From JAJDXW01 sp965202895 (lineage in GTDB: Bacteria > Pseudomonadota > Gammaproteobacteria > HK1): a DNA stretch of 64,000 nt. Below the pieces are notes generated by a model that saw nothing but the letters and a program-made list of their open reading frames with translations, was not told the origin of the DNA and did not search any database. Shown piece after piece: positions 43,869 through 52,295 of the stretch (the stretch's first letter is position 1; the number at the start of each line of letters is the position of its first letter). The position numbers and the translations under genes were made by a program. Location: positions 248,001-312,000 of the forward strand of contig OZ241901.1 of NCBI GenBank assembly GCA_965202895.1, given 5' to 3'.

Positions 43869-44132
43869 TTTCACGCTGAACGACTCGCGGCCGGACGTCG
43901 ATGCCCATCGCTCTTGCCGGGAACGGCGCGTCCTCCTGACGCGGACGTCCTGCCCGCATCGATCGGCGGTGGTCTTGCTGTCCCATTTGCGGTCGGGACA
44001 CGAGCGTTCCCAGGACGCCGCTGCTCCCGGGACATCCGGGTCAGGCGCCGTTCCAGGACGTCCGGGTCAGGCGCCGCTCTGATTCGACCGAGCCGGGGCT
44101 CCTCCGCGCGAACCGATTCCGCGGCGTGAAAC
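43869..44132. repeat. Repeat B, copy 3 (MITE-like)
   Basis: A 264-bp copy with inverted ends (TTTCACGCTG at 43869-43878, CGGCGTGAAA at 44123-44132), in the same orientation as copy 2 at 5755. The left arm has ACGTCGATGCCCATCGCTCT, the core CCCGCATCGATCGGCGGTGG, the right arm GATTCGACCGAGCCGGGGCT. Inside, a 24-bp-period duplication (CCGGGTCAGGCGCCG, twice, about 44037-44083) is specific to this copy. The rest of the 43626-44243 gap holds nothing recognised. Confidence 0.7.
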
Positions 44133-44243
44133 GGCCTTGGACGAGCGGGTCGGGCCCTCGCCTTCGCCAGGACGGGCGCGGCAAGCGCAACCGGGGTGGA
44201 GCGGCAGCGGGCGGCGACCTCGCCGGCGGCGAGTGAACGACGG

Positions 44244-45953
44244 CTACCCCTGCCTCCGCCGATTCCGCGGGATGGAAGACCGCCTCCACCGAGTCGCACG
44301 GCTTGGCTTCCTGGCGTTCGGTCCCTGCAGTGTCCAGACGACCACGCCCCGCCGGCGACCGCTTCCCTCCGCCCCGTCGCCGCCGTCCCGGCGATTCTCG
44401 CCCTCGCCATGCCGGTGCTCCTCCGCGCCGGTGCGGCGGTCGATCACCACCAGATGCCCTTCCTCCGCCCCGCACTTCTCCATGTACCCCGACGTCTGCT
44501 CCACCCCGCGCTCGACGGTCCATTCCAGGCTCTTCCGGTCCGAGTCGCGCAGCACCTTGCACTCGACCACGAACCGCTCCCAGAGCTCCGACGGCTGGCC
44601 CGGCTCGCGCGGCCACCGCACCAGCAGGTCCGTCCGGCCCCGCCCGAGACCGTGCTCCCGCTCGATGCGCCCGCCGCCGTTCACCACCCGGTGCAGGTAC
44701 GCCTGCAGGATGAGCTGCGGCCCCGCCTCGGGGTACTCGGAGAAGCGTCCGAGCCAGTGCCCGGAATGCTCGCGGAAGAACGTGCGGAACGCCGCCAGCA
44801 GCTTCGTCAGGTCCAGCCGGCCGGCCCCGTCCATGTACCACGCCGCCTGCACGTCCAGGCTGCTTTGCAGGATGTAGCCCAGCTCGCGCGGCACCACTTC
44901 CGCGTAGATCGGGTTCGCCATGCGCGGCGGCTCGCTGCCGTCGATGAGGCCGAGGTCGCGGAGGTACTCGAGGTCGCGGACATGGTGCCGCGCCTCGCCT
45001 CCGCTCAGGATGGGCTCGACGACCCGCCGCACCCGCGCCTCCTCCAGCTTGTGCGCGAGCTGGTCGAGGTGCGTGCGCCGCGAGAGGATGAGCTCCTCCC
45101 GGGCCGCGAAGACGTCGTCCTCCTCGATGGTGCGCGAGCGGTCCCGTCCGGCCTTGTCGTCGAAGCAGGTCCCCGCGCATAGCGCGTTCACCAGCCACGG
45201 CTGGCCTCGGGTCTGGGTCCACACCGCGTCCCGCGCCGCCGGCGAGAAGCGCTGACCGGTCTCCTCGGTGTGCTGGGCCATCAGCGTCCGCGTCTCCGCT
45301 TGCGTGAAGTCGCCCAGACGAAGCGACTTCGCCGCCACGTTGAACGGGCTCCCGCCGGCGATGACCTCCCCGGTGCTCGACCGGATGCGGTAGTCGCGGA
45401 TGTCCCGCACCCCGCACAGCACCACGCTCTGCGGGAAGTCCTCGGGGCGCTGCTCGTAGCCGGCCCGGAGCTGGCGCAGCACCGAGAGCAGGGTGTCGCC
45501 GACGAGCGAATCGATCTCGTCCACCAGCAGCACCAGCGGCGTCGGGCAGGCCCGGCACCAGCGGGCGAGCAGCCGCTTGAGGGCGTCGTCGGGCCCCACC
45601 TTCGCCGGGATGTCCGGCCAGACTTCCTCGGGGTAGTCGTCGCCCAGCTCCTGCGCATTCTCGGCCAAGCTGCCCAGGATGGCGCGGATGCCGCGCGCGG
45701 TGTCGTCGCGCGCCACCTGCCCGACCTCGACGTTCACGTCCACGCAGCGGAAGTCGCCCGCTTCACCGCTGTTCAGCAGGTCGCGCAGGGCGATGAGGGC
45801 GGAGGTCTTGCCGGTCTGCCTCGGCGCGTGCAGGACGAAGTACTGCTTGGCCCGGATCAGGTCCGGCAGATCATCGAGGTCCATCCGGTCCAGCGGCGGG
45901 ATGGCGTAGTGGTCGTCCGGGCGGATCGGCCCTGCAACGTTGAAGCGGCGCAT
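44244..45953 (-). CDS. AAA-like ATPase fused to a PD-(D/E)XK nuclease domain
   Basis: Encodes 569 aa. Walker A is APRQTGKTSA (43-52) and Walker B VLLVDEIDSL (141-150), in the AAA/STAND-like ATPase group that begins FNVAGPIRPDDHYAIPPLDR. A helical winged region follows (RRVVEPILSGGE ... LRDLGLIDGS). The C-terminal part carries a PD-(D/E)XK core: E431, D442 in GRTDLLVRW, E464 and K466 in FVVECKV, then Q486. It may be a DNA-cleaving or defence-associated protein; related proteins are widespread but poorly characterised. The last 50 residues look unrelated to the fold and may be read-through into repeat-rich DNA. Confidence 0.82.
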   Translation of the reverse strand: MRRFNVAGPIRPDDHYAIPPLDRMDLDDLPDLIRAKQYFVLHAPRQTGKTSALIALRDLLNSGEAGDFRCVDVNVEVGQVARDDTARGIRAILGSLAENAQELGDDYPEEVWPDIPAKVGPDDALKRLLARWCRACPTPLVLLVDEIDSLVGDTLLSVLRQLRAGYEQRPEDFPQSVVLCGVRDIRDYRIRSSTGEVIAGGSPFNVAAKSLRLGDFTQAETRTLMAQHTEETGQRFSPAARDAVWTQTRGQPWLVNALCAGTCFDDKAGRDRSRTIEEDDVFAAREELILSRRTHLDQLAHKLEEARVRRVVEPILSGGEARHHVRDLEYLRDLGLIDGSEPPRMANPIYAEVVPRELGYILQSSLDVQAAWYMDGAGRLDLTKLLAAFRTFFREHSGHWLGRFSEYPEAGPQLILQAYLHRVVNGGGRIEREHGLGRGRTDLLVRWPREPGQPSELWERFVVECKVLRDSDRKSLEWTVERGVEQTSGYMEKCGAEEGHLVVIDRRTGAEEHRHGEGENRRDGGDGAEGSGRRRGVVVWTLQGPNARKPSRATRWRRSSIPRNRRRQG

Positions 45954-45996
45954 GGGCCGATGATGGCACTCGATCCGCCCCGGGGCGGGCGCGGGT

Positions 45997-46914
45997 TCAG
46001 AACGGGATGGCGCCGCCCGCGGTCACCCGGTGCATGAGGCGGCGCTGCGGCCACTCGTAATCGCGGAGCGCGACGTGCTGGACCACGCAGTTGTCCCAGA
46101 TGACGAGGTCGCCCACCTGCCAGCGGTGCCGGTATTGGAACTCCGGCCGGACGATGTGGTCGGAGAGCCGCTCGATGAGCGCCGCGGCCTCCGCGTCGGG
46201 CAGGCCCTCGATCCCGACGCACTCTCCCTTGCGCACGTAGAGGGCCTTGGCCCCGCTCACGGGGTGCGTGCGGGCGACGGGATGGAGCACGTCCGGATGG
46301 CGGGCGATCTGCTCGGGGGTCAGCCGGACGGGCCGTGCGACCCCGCGTTCCTTGGCGCTGAACCGGTGCACGGTGCGCAGCCCCTCGATGCGCCGCCGGT
46401 CCGCCTCGTCCAGCGCCTCCCAGGCCGCGCGCGCGTTCGCGAACAGCGTGTCCCCGAGGTTGCGGCGCCCGTCGTTCGGGACCTCGATCGCGTGCAGGGC
46501 GGTGCAGCGGGGCGGGGTCGCGGTATAGGACATGTCCGTGTGCCAGTGGCTGCCCGCGTCGGCGTACCCGACGTTGCGCCCGTTCTCCCGGACGTTCGAC
46601 ACCACCAGCACTCCGGGATGTCCGGGAAGGGCGTACTGGTCGAACGCGTTGACTTCGACCGGGCCGAACCGTTCGCAGAAGGCGATCTGCCGCTCGGGGT
46701 CGAGGCGCTGCTCCCGGAAGACGAGCACCCCGTGGCCAGCGAGGGCGCGGTCGATGCGCGCGAACACGTCGTCCGGAAGCGGAGCGGAGAGGTCGACCCC
46801 GAAGACCTCGGCCCCCGCGCCCTCGCCGCTCGGTTCGAGGTCGAGCCCGGCCGCCCCGCCGTCCGGCGTGGGCCGGGAGCGGGAGGCCGTCCCGGTCCGC
46901 TTCGAGAGCTTCAC
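45997..46914 (-). CDS. TauD/TfdA family 2-oxoglutarate dioxygenase
   Basis: A 305-aa Fe(II)/2-oxoglutarate dioxygenase that hydroxylates small sulfonates, aryloxy acids or similar. The iron ligands H125 and D127 are in GSHWHTDMSYTATPP, the distal His in VVQHVALRDY, and the 2OG-binding Arg in RRLMHRVT. HPVSGAKALYV and RHRWQVGDLVIWDN are family markers. The GTG at 46912-46914 follows GAGGGGAT; upstream extensions are low-complexity. It lies 43 bases upstream of the ATPase-nuclease gene on the same strand. Confidence 0.9.
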   Translation of the reverse strand: MKLSKRTGTASRSRPTPDGGAAGLDLEPSGEGAGAEVFGVDLSAPLPDDVFARIDRALAGHGVLVFREQRLDPERQIAFCERFGPVEVNAFDQYALPGHPGVLVVSNVRENGRNVGYADAGSHWHTDMSYTATPPRCTALHAIEVPNDGRRNLGDTLFANARAAWEALDEADRRRIEGLRTVHRFSAKERGVARPVRLTPEQIARHPDVLHPVARTHPVSGAKALYVRKGECVGIEGLPDAEAAALIERLSDHIVRPEFQYRHRWQVGDLVIWDNCVVQHVALRDYEWPQRRLMHRVTAGGAIPF

Positions 46915-47134
46915 ATCCCCTCCCTCGGGGCGCCCGGCCCCGAGGGCGCGAAACCGCGGGGCCGCCACCGTGCGTCCTGCTTCACAATAGCGGGGGCGGG
47001 ACCGGGCCGGCAACCTCTCCGCGCCGGTACGCGCCGCCCCGCCTCGTTGCGCCGCCCCGCGCCGCGTCGGCGCCCGGCAGACGGCGCGCGCGGGGAGGAC
47101 GAACCCACGCTGCCGATGCGAGGAGCGAGAGAAC

Positions 47135-48205
47135 ATGGACTTCGGCGTCTGCGCCATCACGAAGATCGACGACGTCGGCCTCGCGGCCGAGGCCGAGAAC
47201 CTCGGCTACTCCCACCTGTGGGTCCCGGACAGCCAGATGATCTGGTCCGACTGCTATGCCTGGATGGCCCTCGCCGCTCGCGACACCCGGACGATCCGGA
47301 TCGGGACCGGGGTCAGCGTGGCGGGCACCCGCACCGCCCCGGTCACCGCCCACAGCATCGCCACCGTCCACCGGCTCGCGCCGGGGCGGGTGTTTCTCGG
47401 CATCGGGACCGGCAACACCGCGCAGCGCCTGATGGGCCAGCGCCCCATCCGCTACGGCGAGTTCGAGGAGTACGTGCGGGTGCTGCGCGGGCTCCTCGAC
47501 GGCGAGGAGGTGGACTACGCGTATCCGGGCGGCGAGCGCCGGCCCATCCGCTTCGACATGCTCGACCTCGGGTTCATGCAGATCGAACCGCGGATCCCCA
47601 TCCACGTATCGGGCTTCTACCACCGCACCCAGCGGCTCGCCGGCCGCTACGGCGACGGGCTCGTGGTCTCGATCCCGCCGCACCGCGACTTCGTGGCCCG
47701 CGCCCGCACCCACGCGGCCCGGGGGGCGGCGGAGGCGGGGCGGGCGCTGCCGGACGGCTTCCGGCTCAGCTCGCTCACCACCGCCGTCGTGCTGGAGCCG
47801 GGGGAGACCCTGGGGTCCGACCGCGTGATCCGGGACTGCGGGCCGTTCGTGGTGTCCTCGATCCATTACATCTACGAGAAGATCAGGGAGAACGGCGGAG
47901 AGCCGCCCCCGCACATGCGCGGCTTCTGGAAGAAGTACTGCCGCCTGGTCGAGGAGACCCCGGAACGCGGCCGCCACCTCCGGGTGCACGCCGGCCACTG
48001 CACGTGGCTCCACCCCGACGAGGCCGAGTTCGTGACCCCCGATCTCATCCGTACCACCTGCCTCGCGGGCACGCCGGACGAGCTGGTGGAACGGATCCGC
48101 CATCTCGACGAGGCGGGGCTCGACCACGTCATGCTGCTCCCCTCGCTCGAGACCCAGCGCCACACCATCGAGGCGTTCTCGCGAAAGGTGATGTCCCGGC
48201 TCTGA
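47135..48205 (+). CDS. LLM class flavin-dependent oxidoreductase
   Basis: A 356-aa luciferase-like monooxygenase or F420/FMN reductase with a TIM-barrel fold. The N-terminal DFGVCAITKIDDVGLAAEAE and YSHLWVPDSQMIWSDCYAWM, the IRIGTGVSVAGTRTAPVTAH strand, GRVFLGIGTGNTAQRLMGQR and the late CLAGTPDELVERIRHLDEAG motif are characteristic. The flavin and substrate are unknown. It is divergent from the TauD gene across a 220-base gap, so both may be expressed for the same compound class. Confidence 0.9.
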   Translation: MDFGVCAITKIDDVGLAAEAENLGYSHLWVPDSQMIWSDCYAWMALAARDTRTIRIGTGVSVAGTRTAPVTAHSIATVHRLAPGRVFLGIGTGNTAQRLMGQRPIRYGEFEEYVRVLRGLLDGEEVDYAYPGGERRPIRFDMLDLGFMQIEPRIPIHVSGFYHRTQRLAGRYGDGLVVSIPPHRDFVARARTHAARGAAEAGRALPDGFRLSSLTTAVVLEPGETLGSDRVIRDCGPFVVSSIHYIYEKIRENGGEPPPHMRGFWKKYCRLVEETPERGRHLRVHAGHCTWLHPDEAEFVTPDLIRTTCLAGTPDELVERIRHLDEAGLDHVMLLPSLETQRHTIEAFSRKVMSRL

Positions 48206-48286
48206 TCCCGGTAGGGGAGGGCTGGCCCGCCCACATCGGCTCGTGCTGGGCGGGAGATGGAGCTCCCGCCCGCTCGGCGGGCGGCG

Positions 48287-48520
48287 ATGCCAGCCTTGGC
48301 GGCACGATTCGATGAGAGGTCGTTCCTGCCGGCCCGGGCGAACATCCGGCACTTTTGCGAGATGTACGGCATCGAAGCGTCAGCGTCCGGATCGCGAGCC
48401 GGGGCCATACCCGGAGTCTTCGAGTTCCTGGCCGACACGGACCCTGGCGAGCTACGGAGACACGCGGGCGAAAAAAGCATTCTCCGCCCGCCAGCCCGGA
48501 AACGCGCCGCTCTCCGCTGA
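48287..48520 (+). CDS. Small unknown protein, possibly truncated
   Basis: Encodes 77 aa from an ATG at 48287 (an ATG at 48257 would add 10). The middle (ANIRHFCEMYGIEASASGSR followed by AGAIPGVFEFLADTDPGELR) reads like a conserved small helical domain that I have seen in uncharacterised proteins, but I cannot name the family. The last 20 residues are Arg/Pro-rich and look like read-through, so the original C-terminus may be lost. Confidence 0.4.
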   Translation: MPALAARFDERSFLPARANIRHFCEMYGIEASASGSRAGAIPGVFEFLADTDPGELRRHAGEKSILRPPARKRAALR

Positions 48521-48671
48521 CCCCCGGTACACGCCCACGCACGAAGGGACTGGCATGGCGCAGGCGCGCAAGGCCGCCGAGCCGGCGCGGGGCAGAGGGG
48601 CAGTGCGCGGGGGGCGTCCCGTCAGTGCCGCGCTACGCGCACGGCGGCGATGCCGAGCGCCGGAACCGGCG

Positions 48672-48968
48672 TCAGGCTGCGCGCCGCCCGGCGATGGCTT
48701 CGCGCAAGCCTTCCAGCAACCCTTCCAGCTTCGCTTGCCCGTGCTCGACCCGAGCGAGTCGTTCCTCCACTCGCGCCGTGTCGGCCCGGCGGGCTTCCTC
48801 CATCCGGTCCATGCGTGCTCCGAGGTTGTCTTCGATGCGGTCCATGCGGCGATCGAGCCTCGCTTCGAGGCGAGTCGTTGCGCGCCAGCCGAGCCCGACG
48901 ATCGCGATGACCACCGCGAGGCCGGTCCCGATGACCGATCCGACGATGCCGAGGATGCCGACGTCCAT
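48672..48968 (-). CDS. Small membrane-anchored coiled-coil protein
   Basis: Encodes 98 aa. Residues about 3-28 form one hydrophobic segment (ILGIVGSVIGTGLAVVIAIV), followed by a heptad-patterned charged helix to the end (RMDRIEDNLGARMDRMEEAR ... VEERLARVEHGQAKLEGLLE). The topology suggests a membrane-anchored coiled coil. Function unknown; similar short proteins occur widely as single genes. Confidence 0.6.
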   Translation of the reverse strand: MDVGILGIVGSVIGTGLAVVIAIVGLGWRATTRLEARLDRRMDRIEDNLGARMDRMEEARRADTARVEERLARVEHGQAKLEGLLEGLREAIAGRRAA

Positions 48969-49084
48969 ACCAGGAGGGTAGCAGCTTCAATGAGGCTGGC
49001 CCCAATCGACTCGGCGTCGGCCGCGGCCCTTGGCATCCGGCCGTCGACCCTGCCGGCAGGGCGGCCGGCACCGGCGCGTCTCCG

Positions 49085-49742
49085 TCCTGCCCGGCCCCCG
49101 CCACCTCGGGCATCCAGCCGAGGGCCGTCTCCAATCCGAGCACGCCGACCTTGTAGACCTTCGTGCGGTCGGCCGTCAGGACCGGCACGCCGAGGTACAC
49201 CAGCGCCGGTCCGGTCGCCGTGGCCGTGCGCCCCGAGAGCGCGCTCTCGTCCCCCACCACGTGCGGCGCCTCCGGCCAGCCCGTCGGCATCTGCCGGTGG
49301 AAGAGCAGGACGTGCCGCCCGTCCTCACGCCACGGGACCCGCGCGCGCAGCTTGACGAGCCCGAAGCCCTGCACTTCGTCGGGAAGCTCCTCGTGGAAGT
49401 CCACCTGCACGGTGTCCCTCGTCGCCGGGGCGGTCTCGGGGGCGACCACAGCTACCCGAGCAGGTGGTCGGACCTTCCGGGCACCCGGTCCGGGTCCACC
49501 GAAGGCAACCGAAGGTCGAGCCCCCCGCCGTAGCACGCGATCAGGGCGAGCCTGCTCCGCTCCTCCCCCGGCTTCCCGCAGAGGGCCGCCCACTCGACGA
49601 CGGCCGCACGCATCCCCGCGTGCGTCCCGAAGACCCACTCGCGGAAGCTCCGGAACTGGAAGCCGCCGACCGGCAAGGCCGGGGTGACGGGAGGGGCCGG
49701 GCCGCCGGGGACCACGCGCCCGTCGCCAAGAACCGCGTGCAT
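49085..49742 (-). pseudogene. Unknown protein, reading frame broken
   Basis: Protein-like sequence switches frame once. From 49742 to about 49470 it reads GGFQFRSFREWVFGTHAGMR ... RSRLALIACYGGGLDLRLPS. From about 49450 to 49085 another frame reads TVQVDFHEELPDEVQGFGLV ... HVLLFHRQMPTGWPEAPHVV ... TADRTKVYKVGVLGLETALG. The second part has no stop before the next gene. I cannot assign a family. Either a decayed gene or an assembly indel near 49450-49490. Confidence 0.4.
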
Positions 49743-50127
49743 GAAGCGCGTTTCTCGGGTGTTCGACTCGCGCCTCCTCTCGCGGGATCACCCCATGATA
49801 GAAGAGGTGAGCTACTGGTCGACCTTCTCGACCGCCCGGCAGGTCCTGGACGAGGTCCGCACCCGCGCGGCCCACCGGGTCCTCGGGGTCCTGCAGAAGA
49901 CGGCGGCGGAGCTGGTCGCGCTGGGGGCGGGGACGACGCACGCCCTCGCGAGCCGGGTGTTCCAGTGGCTCATCGCGGACCGGAAATTCCTCGCGAGCTA
50001 CTACAAGAGCGCGGCACTGCTCACGGCGCTGCTGGCGAGGAGGCTCGGACGCGACTGGTCCGACGCGCGAATGACTTGCGCCCGCGTTACCACGGATTCA
50101 ACCCCGAACGGAGAAAGCCGCCTATAA
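49741..50127 (+). CDS. Unknown small helical protein
   Basis: Encodes 128 aa, MKRVSRVFDSRLLSRDHPMI to the end, with an internal ATG at 49795. It is Ala/Leu/Arg-rich and mostly helical by pattern (STARQVLDEVRTRAAHRVLG, LASRVFQWLIADRKFLASYY, ALLTALLARRLGRDW). No known motif. Its start overlaps the start of the broken minus-strand gene by two bases. It may be real or a chance frame. Confidence 0.35.
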   Translation: MKRVSRVFDSRLLSRDHPMIEEVSYWSTFSTARQVLDEVRTRAAHRVLGVLQKTAAELVALGAGTTHALASRVFQWLIADRKFLASYYKSAALLTALLARRLGRDWSDARMTCARVTTDSTPNGESRL

Positions 50128-50226
50128 CCCGTGGGATACTGATAGCGCGGATTCCGGGTTCCAACCCGGCCCGCGCGCGGGCGGAGCGGACGGCCCGGAA
50201 CGGTTCGGACACCAGAGGAGGAACGC

Positions 50227-50361
50227 ATGAAGGGCATCCTGTTCGCGGCACTTCTCGCCGCTTTCACGAGCGGGGGTCTCATAGCTCCGTCGGCCACCGC
50301 GATGACTCCACCGGGGGCATCGGTGAATCACCGCGTGGTCAAGATTATCCTCGCATCGTTT
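50227..50361 (+). pseudogene. 5' end of a secreted protein gene cut by a MITE-like insertion
   Basis: A strong AGAGGAGGAACGC site precedes ATG and a signal-peptide-like start (MKGILFAALLAAFTSGGLIA, then PSATA). About 45 codons later (NHRVVKIILASF) the sequence enters the 216-bp inverted-repeat element and no sensible protein follows. The original product is unknown. Confidence 0.45.
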
Positions 50362-50577
50362 GGGGCTTATATACGAAGTTACCCCGCGGGCGGTTGTGTC
50401 GAGCCTGCCTGCACGATGCCTCCGGCCGATGGCGGCGTCCGGCTGGCGTGCCCGGCATGCCGCGGATCGGGGCGCCGGGGCGTGCGGAGCGTGCCTCGCG
50501 ACCGGCGAGGCATGGGCTTGGCCGTGCGACGCGCCTCCTCACCGACCGCCCGCGGGGTAACTTCGTATATAAGCCCC
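50362..50577. mobile_element. MITE-like element with perfect 33-bp terminal inverted repeats
   Basis: The arms at 50362-50394 (GGGGCTTATATACGAAGTTA, then ACCCCGCGGGCGGT region) and 50545-50577 are exact reverse complements over 33 bases. The 150-bp interior is GC-rich with no gene. No clear target duplication is visible. It sits between the cut signal-peptide frame and a yejB fragment. Its ends do not resemble those of the IS1595 element or repeats A and B in this window. Confidence 0.8.
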
Positions 50578-50578
50578 C

Positions 50579-50716
50579 TTCGAAGCGTGGACCAGCGCCG
50601 CGATCATCGTCGGCTACGCGGTCCCCGGGTTCCTCTTCGCGATCCTGCTCATGGCGCTGTTCGCGGGGAGAGCTCCCTCGACGAATAAGAATGGCTCTGG
50701 TAATAGTCATCGGTAA
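50579..50716 (+). pseudogene. YejB-like (microcin C/peptide ABC permease) fragment
   Basis: A 45-residue open frame starting FEAWTSAAIIVGYAVPGFLF and continuing AILLMALFAG. This matches the transmembrane stretch (F-D-x-W-T-S-x-x-I-I-x-G-Y-x-I-P-G-F-L-F-A-I-L-L) of YejB permeases of about 360 residues. The upstream part is missing at the inverted-repeat element and the downstream part is replaced by a short unrelated tail. A remnant only. Confidence 0.6.
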
Positions 50717-50782
50717 TGGACGGGCACGGTCGGTCGCTGTGGACTCCCTGACATGCGCACATCCGCATCCAGGGAGCCCGCC

Positions 50783-50994
50783 ATGCTGGCTATCCGGTTG
50801 CCCGACGATGTGACCGGCGCTTGTCCAAGTTCGCCCGCAAGACGGGGCGGACCAGGGCGGATCACGCCCAAGAGGCGATTCTGAGATATCTCGAAGATAT
50901 CGAAGACGCCGATCCGGCCGAGGAAAGATTGGCGTCGCCCGCGCGCCGCTGGACTCATTCCGATAGCGAGAGTGGCGTTGACCTGGAGGGTTGA
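50783..50994 (+). pseudogene. RelB-like antitoxin, frameshifted
   Basis: The ATG begins MLAIRLPDDV. One base appears lost at about 50812 (GATGT-GACCGG), after which another frame reads RRLSKFARKTGRTRADHAQE, then AILRYLEDIEDADPAEERLA. Joined, this is a ribbon-helix-helix antitoxin of about 70 residues. The total length of 212 bases is not a multiple of three. It overlaps the start of the toxin gene, as in intact relBE pairs. Confidence 0.7.
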
Positions 50995-51244
50995 GTGGGA
51001 CGACCGCGCCTGACGGGAATTACGGAGGCTCGATCATTCCGTGCAACGTACAATCCTCCGTTATGTTTCCGACCGCATCAGGACGTCCGAAGATCCCCGC
51101 CGCTTCGGACGGGCGCTGCTCCGCTTGCTCGGCGGATTGTGGCGCTACCGAATCGGTGACTACCGGATCATATGCCGGATCGAAGACGCACGGCTCGTCG
51201 TATTGATACTCGGCGTCGGTCATCTGAGAAGAATTCATCGATGA
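50972..51244 (+). pseudogene. RelE-like toxin with an in-frame TGA
   Basis: From the GTG at 50972 the frame reads ALTWRVEWDDRA, then TGA (51011-51013), then RELRRLDHSVQRTILRYVSD ... WRYRIGDYRIICRIEDARLV ... GVGHLRRIHR. This is a RelE/ParE-type mRNA interferase of 90 residues interrupted at codon 14, probably by CGA-to-TGA mutation. The basic C-terminal strand and GDYRI motif are typical. No SECIS-like hairpin follows, so it is a nonsense mutation and not selenocysteine. Confidence 0.7.
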
Positions 51245-51359
51245 CGACGACGGCAGGACTCCCGATTCGAGTACATGGCTGACGATTGTGACTCACGGAT
51301 CCAGGATCTGAAAACGTCACGGAACGTTGATCACAAAATCGAGTATTTCAATCGAGGAA

Positions 51360-52295
51360 TTACTCCCTGAAATCAGCGATTTCCAACGCCACGGGCGACA
51401 TCAGCGTTCCCCACGTTACGGGCTCACCGTGTGCGAGAGCGTTGCGAACCCGGTGGATCCAGCGGAGGCGTGGCAATTCACTCTTGAGCGCTCGGATATG
51501 TTGCGCTTGGTGCACCATATCGCCGATCTCCAACTTCTCCAGGCTCTGGACTTCTCTACCATCCTTGCGGGTATGCGGTAGTTGCCAGAGCGACCGGTAA
51601 GCGCCGAGCAGGTACCGGCGTTCGCGCTCCAAGACCGGAAACATGACCGAGACCTGGGCCGCCCATATCCGCTCGCCGGCGTATTCCTTCGCATCGACAA
51701 TTCGCGAGAGGGGATCGCGGGAGAGACGGTCGGCAGCAGCAAGATCGTCACCAGCGAGTTCGGCGACGAGCGCGCCTTTCAGTGCTATGTGCAGGGGACC
51801 GCTCCCACGGTAGCGACCCGCACGCTCCGCCAACACGCGGCTGTCCGCAACAGTTACGAAATCCCGCCAAGCGCGGCGGCGCAACCCCTTGTCCTCTGCA
51901 CACGCTGTAGCACACGCTACAGACATTCCGATACAGAACCGAGGACTATCCGGGTTTCCCGCTGACGACCGAGCGTAATCGGCCCAAGCCACCGCTGAGC
52001 TGTCCGCACCCGTCGCATCGACCCAGAAGATACACTCCCCGGCCTCCCGGCCATTCAATCGCCGAGCCACCAGATCGGACGGACCTACTGTGCACGCTTC
52101 GGGAGACCGGACCGATTCCCATCGGCCGCGCCTGTCGCGCTTGACCATATCGGCGACCTCCACGGCGAACAGATCGCCCGGCACGTCTTCGGGTAAACCC
52201 ACGAAAACGCTGTTTCCATCCATCAAGTCCTCAATGACTGAGTCCAGAAGATCGGCCGGCCCCGGCAAGCGTGCCCATGCGTGAGGAAAATTCAC
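51360..52295 (-). CDS. 311-aa partner of the giant ATPase, with HEPN-like R-x4-H motif
   Basis: I do not recognise a named family. The N-terminal region (LLDSVIEDLMDGNSVFVGLP, 17-36) looks like the first strand and helix of a P-loop fold without the GK(S/T), and FWVDATGADSSAVAWADYAR resembles a Walker-B strand region. The C-terminal helices end in RWIHRVRNALAHGEPVTW: R284 and H289 make an R-N-x-x-x-H motif like that of HEPN ribonucleases. The start overlaps the upstream giant gene by 4 bases (ATGA), so both are translated together. AT-richer than the chromosome average, indicating transfer. A nuclease role is inference. Confidence 0.75.
   Translation of the reverse strand: MNFPHAWARLPGPADLLDSVIEDLMDGNSVFVGLPEDVPGDLFAVEVADMVKRDRRGRWESVRSPEACTVGPSDLVARRLNGREAGECIFWVDATGADSSAVAWADYARSSAGNPDSPRFCIGMSVACATACAEDKGLRRRAWRDFVTVADSRVLAERAGRYRGSGPLHIALKGALVAELAGDDLAAADRLSRDPLSRIVDAKEYAGERIWAAQVSVMFPVLERERRYLLGAYRSLWQLPHTRKDGREVQSLEKLEIGDMVHQAQHIRALKSELPRLRWIHRVRNALAHGEPVTWGTLMSPVALEIADFRE

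Noticed and set aside
43761..44082. Plus-strand frames through repeat B copy 3
   Set aside because: They match the repeat sequence, have no ribosome site and no homology I can name.
51011..51013. In-frame TGA in the relE-like gene as a second selenocysteine codon
   Set aside because: No SECIS-like hairpin follows, RelE toxins have no Sec or Cys at this place, and the partner antitoxin is also broken, so a nonsense mutation is the simpler reading.
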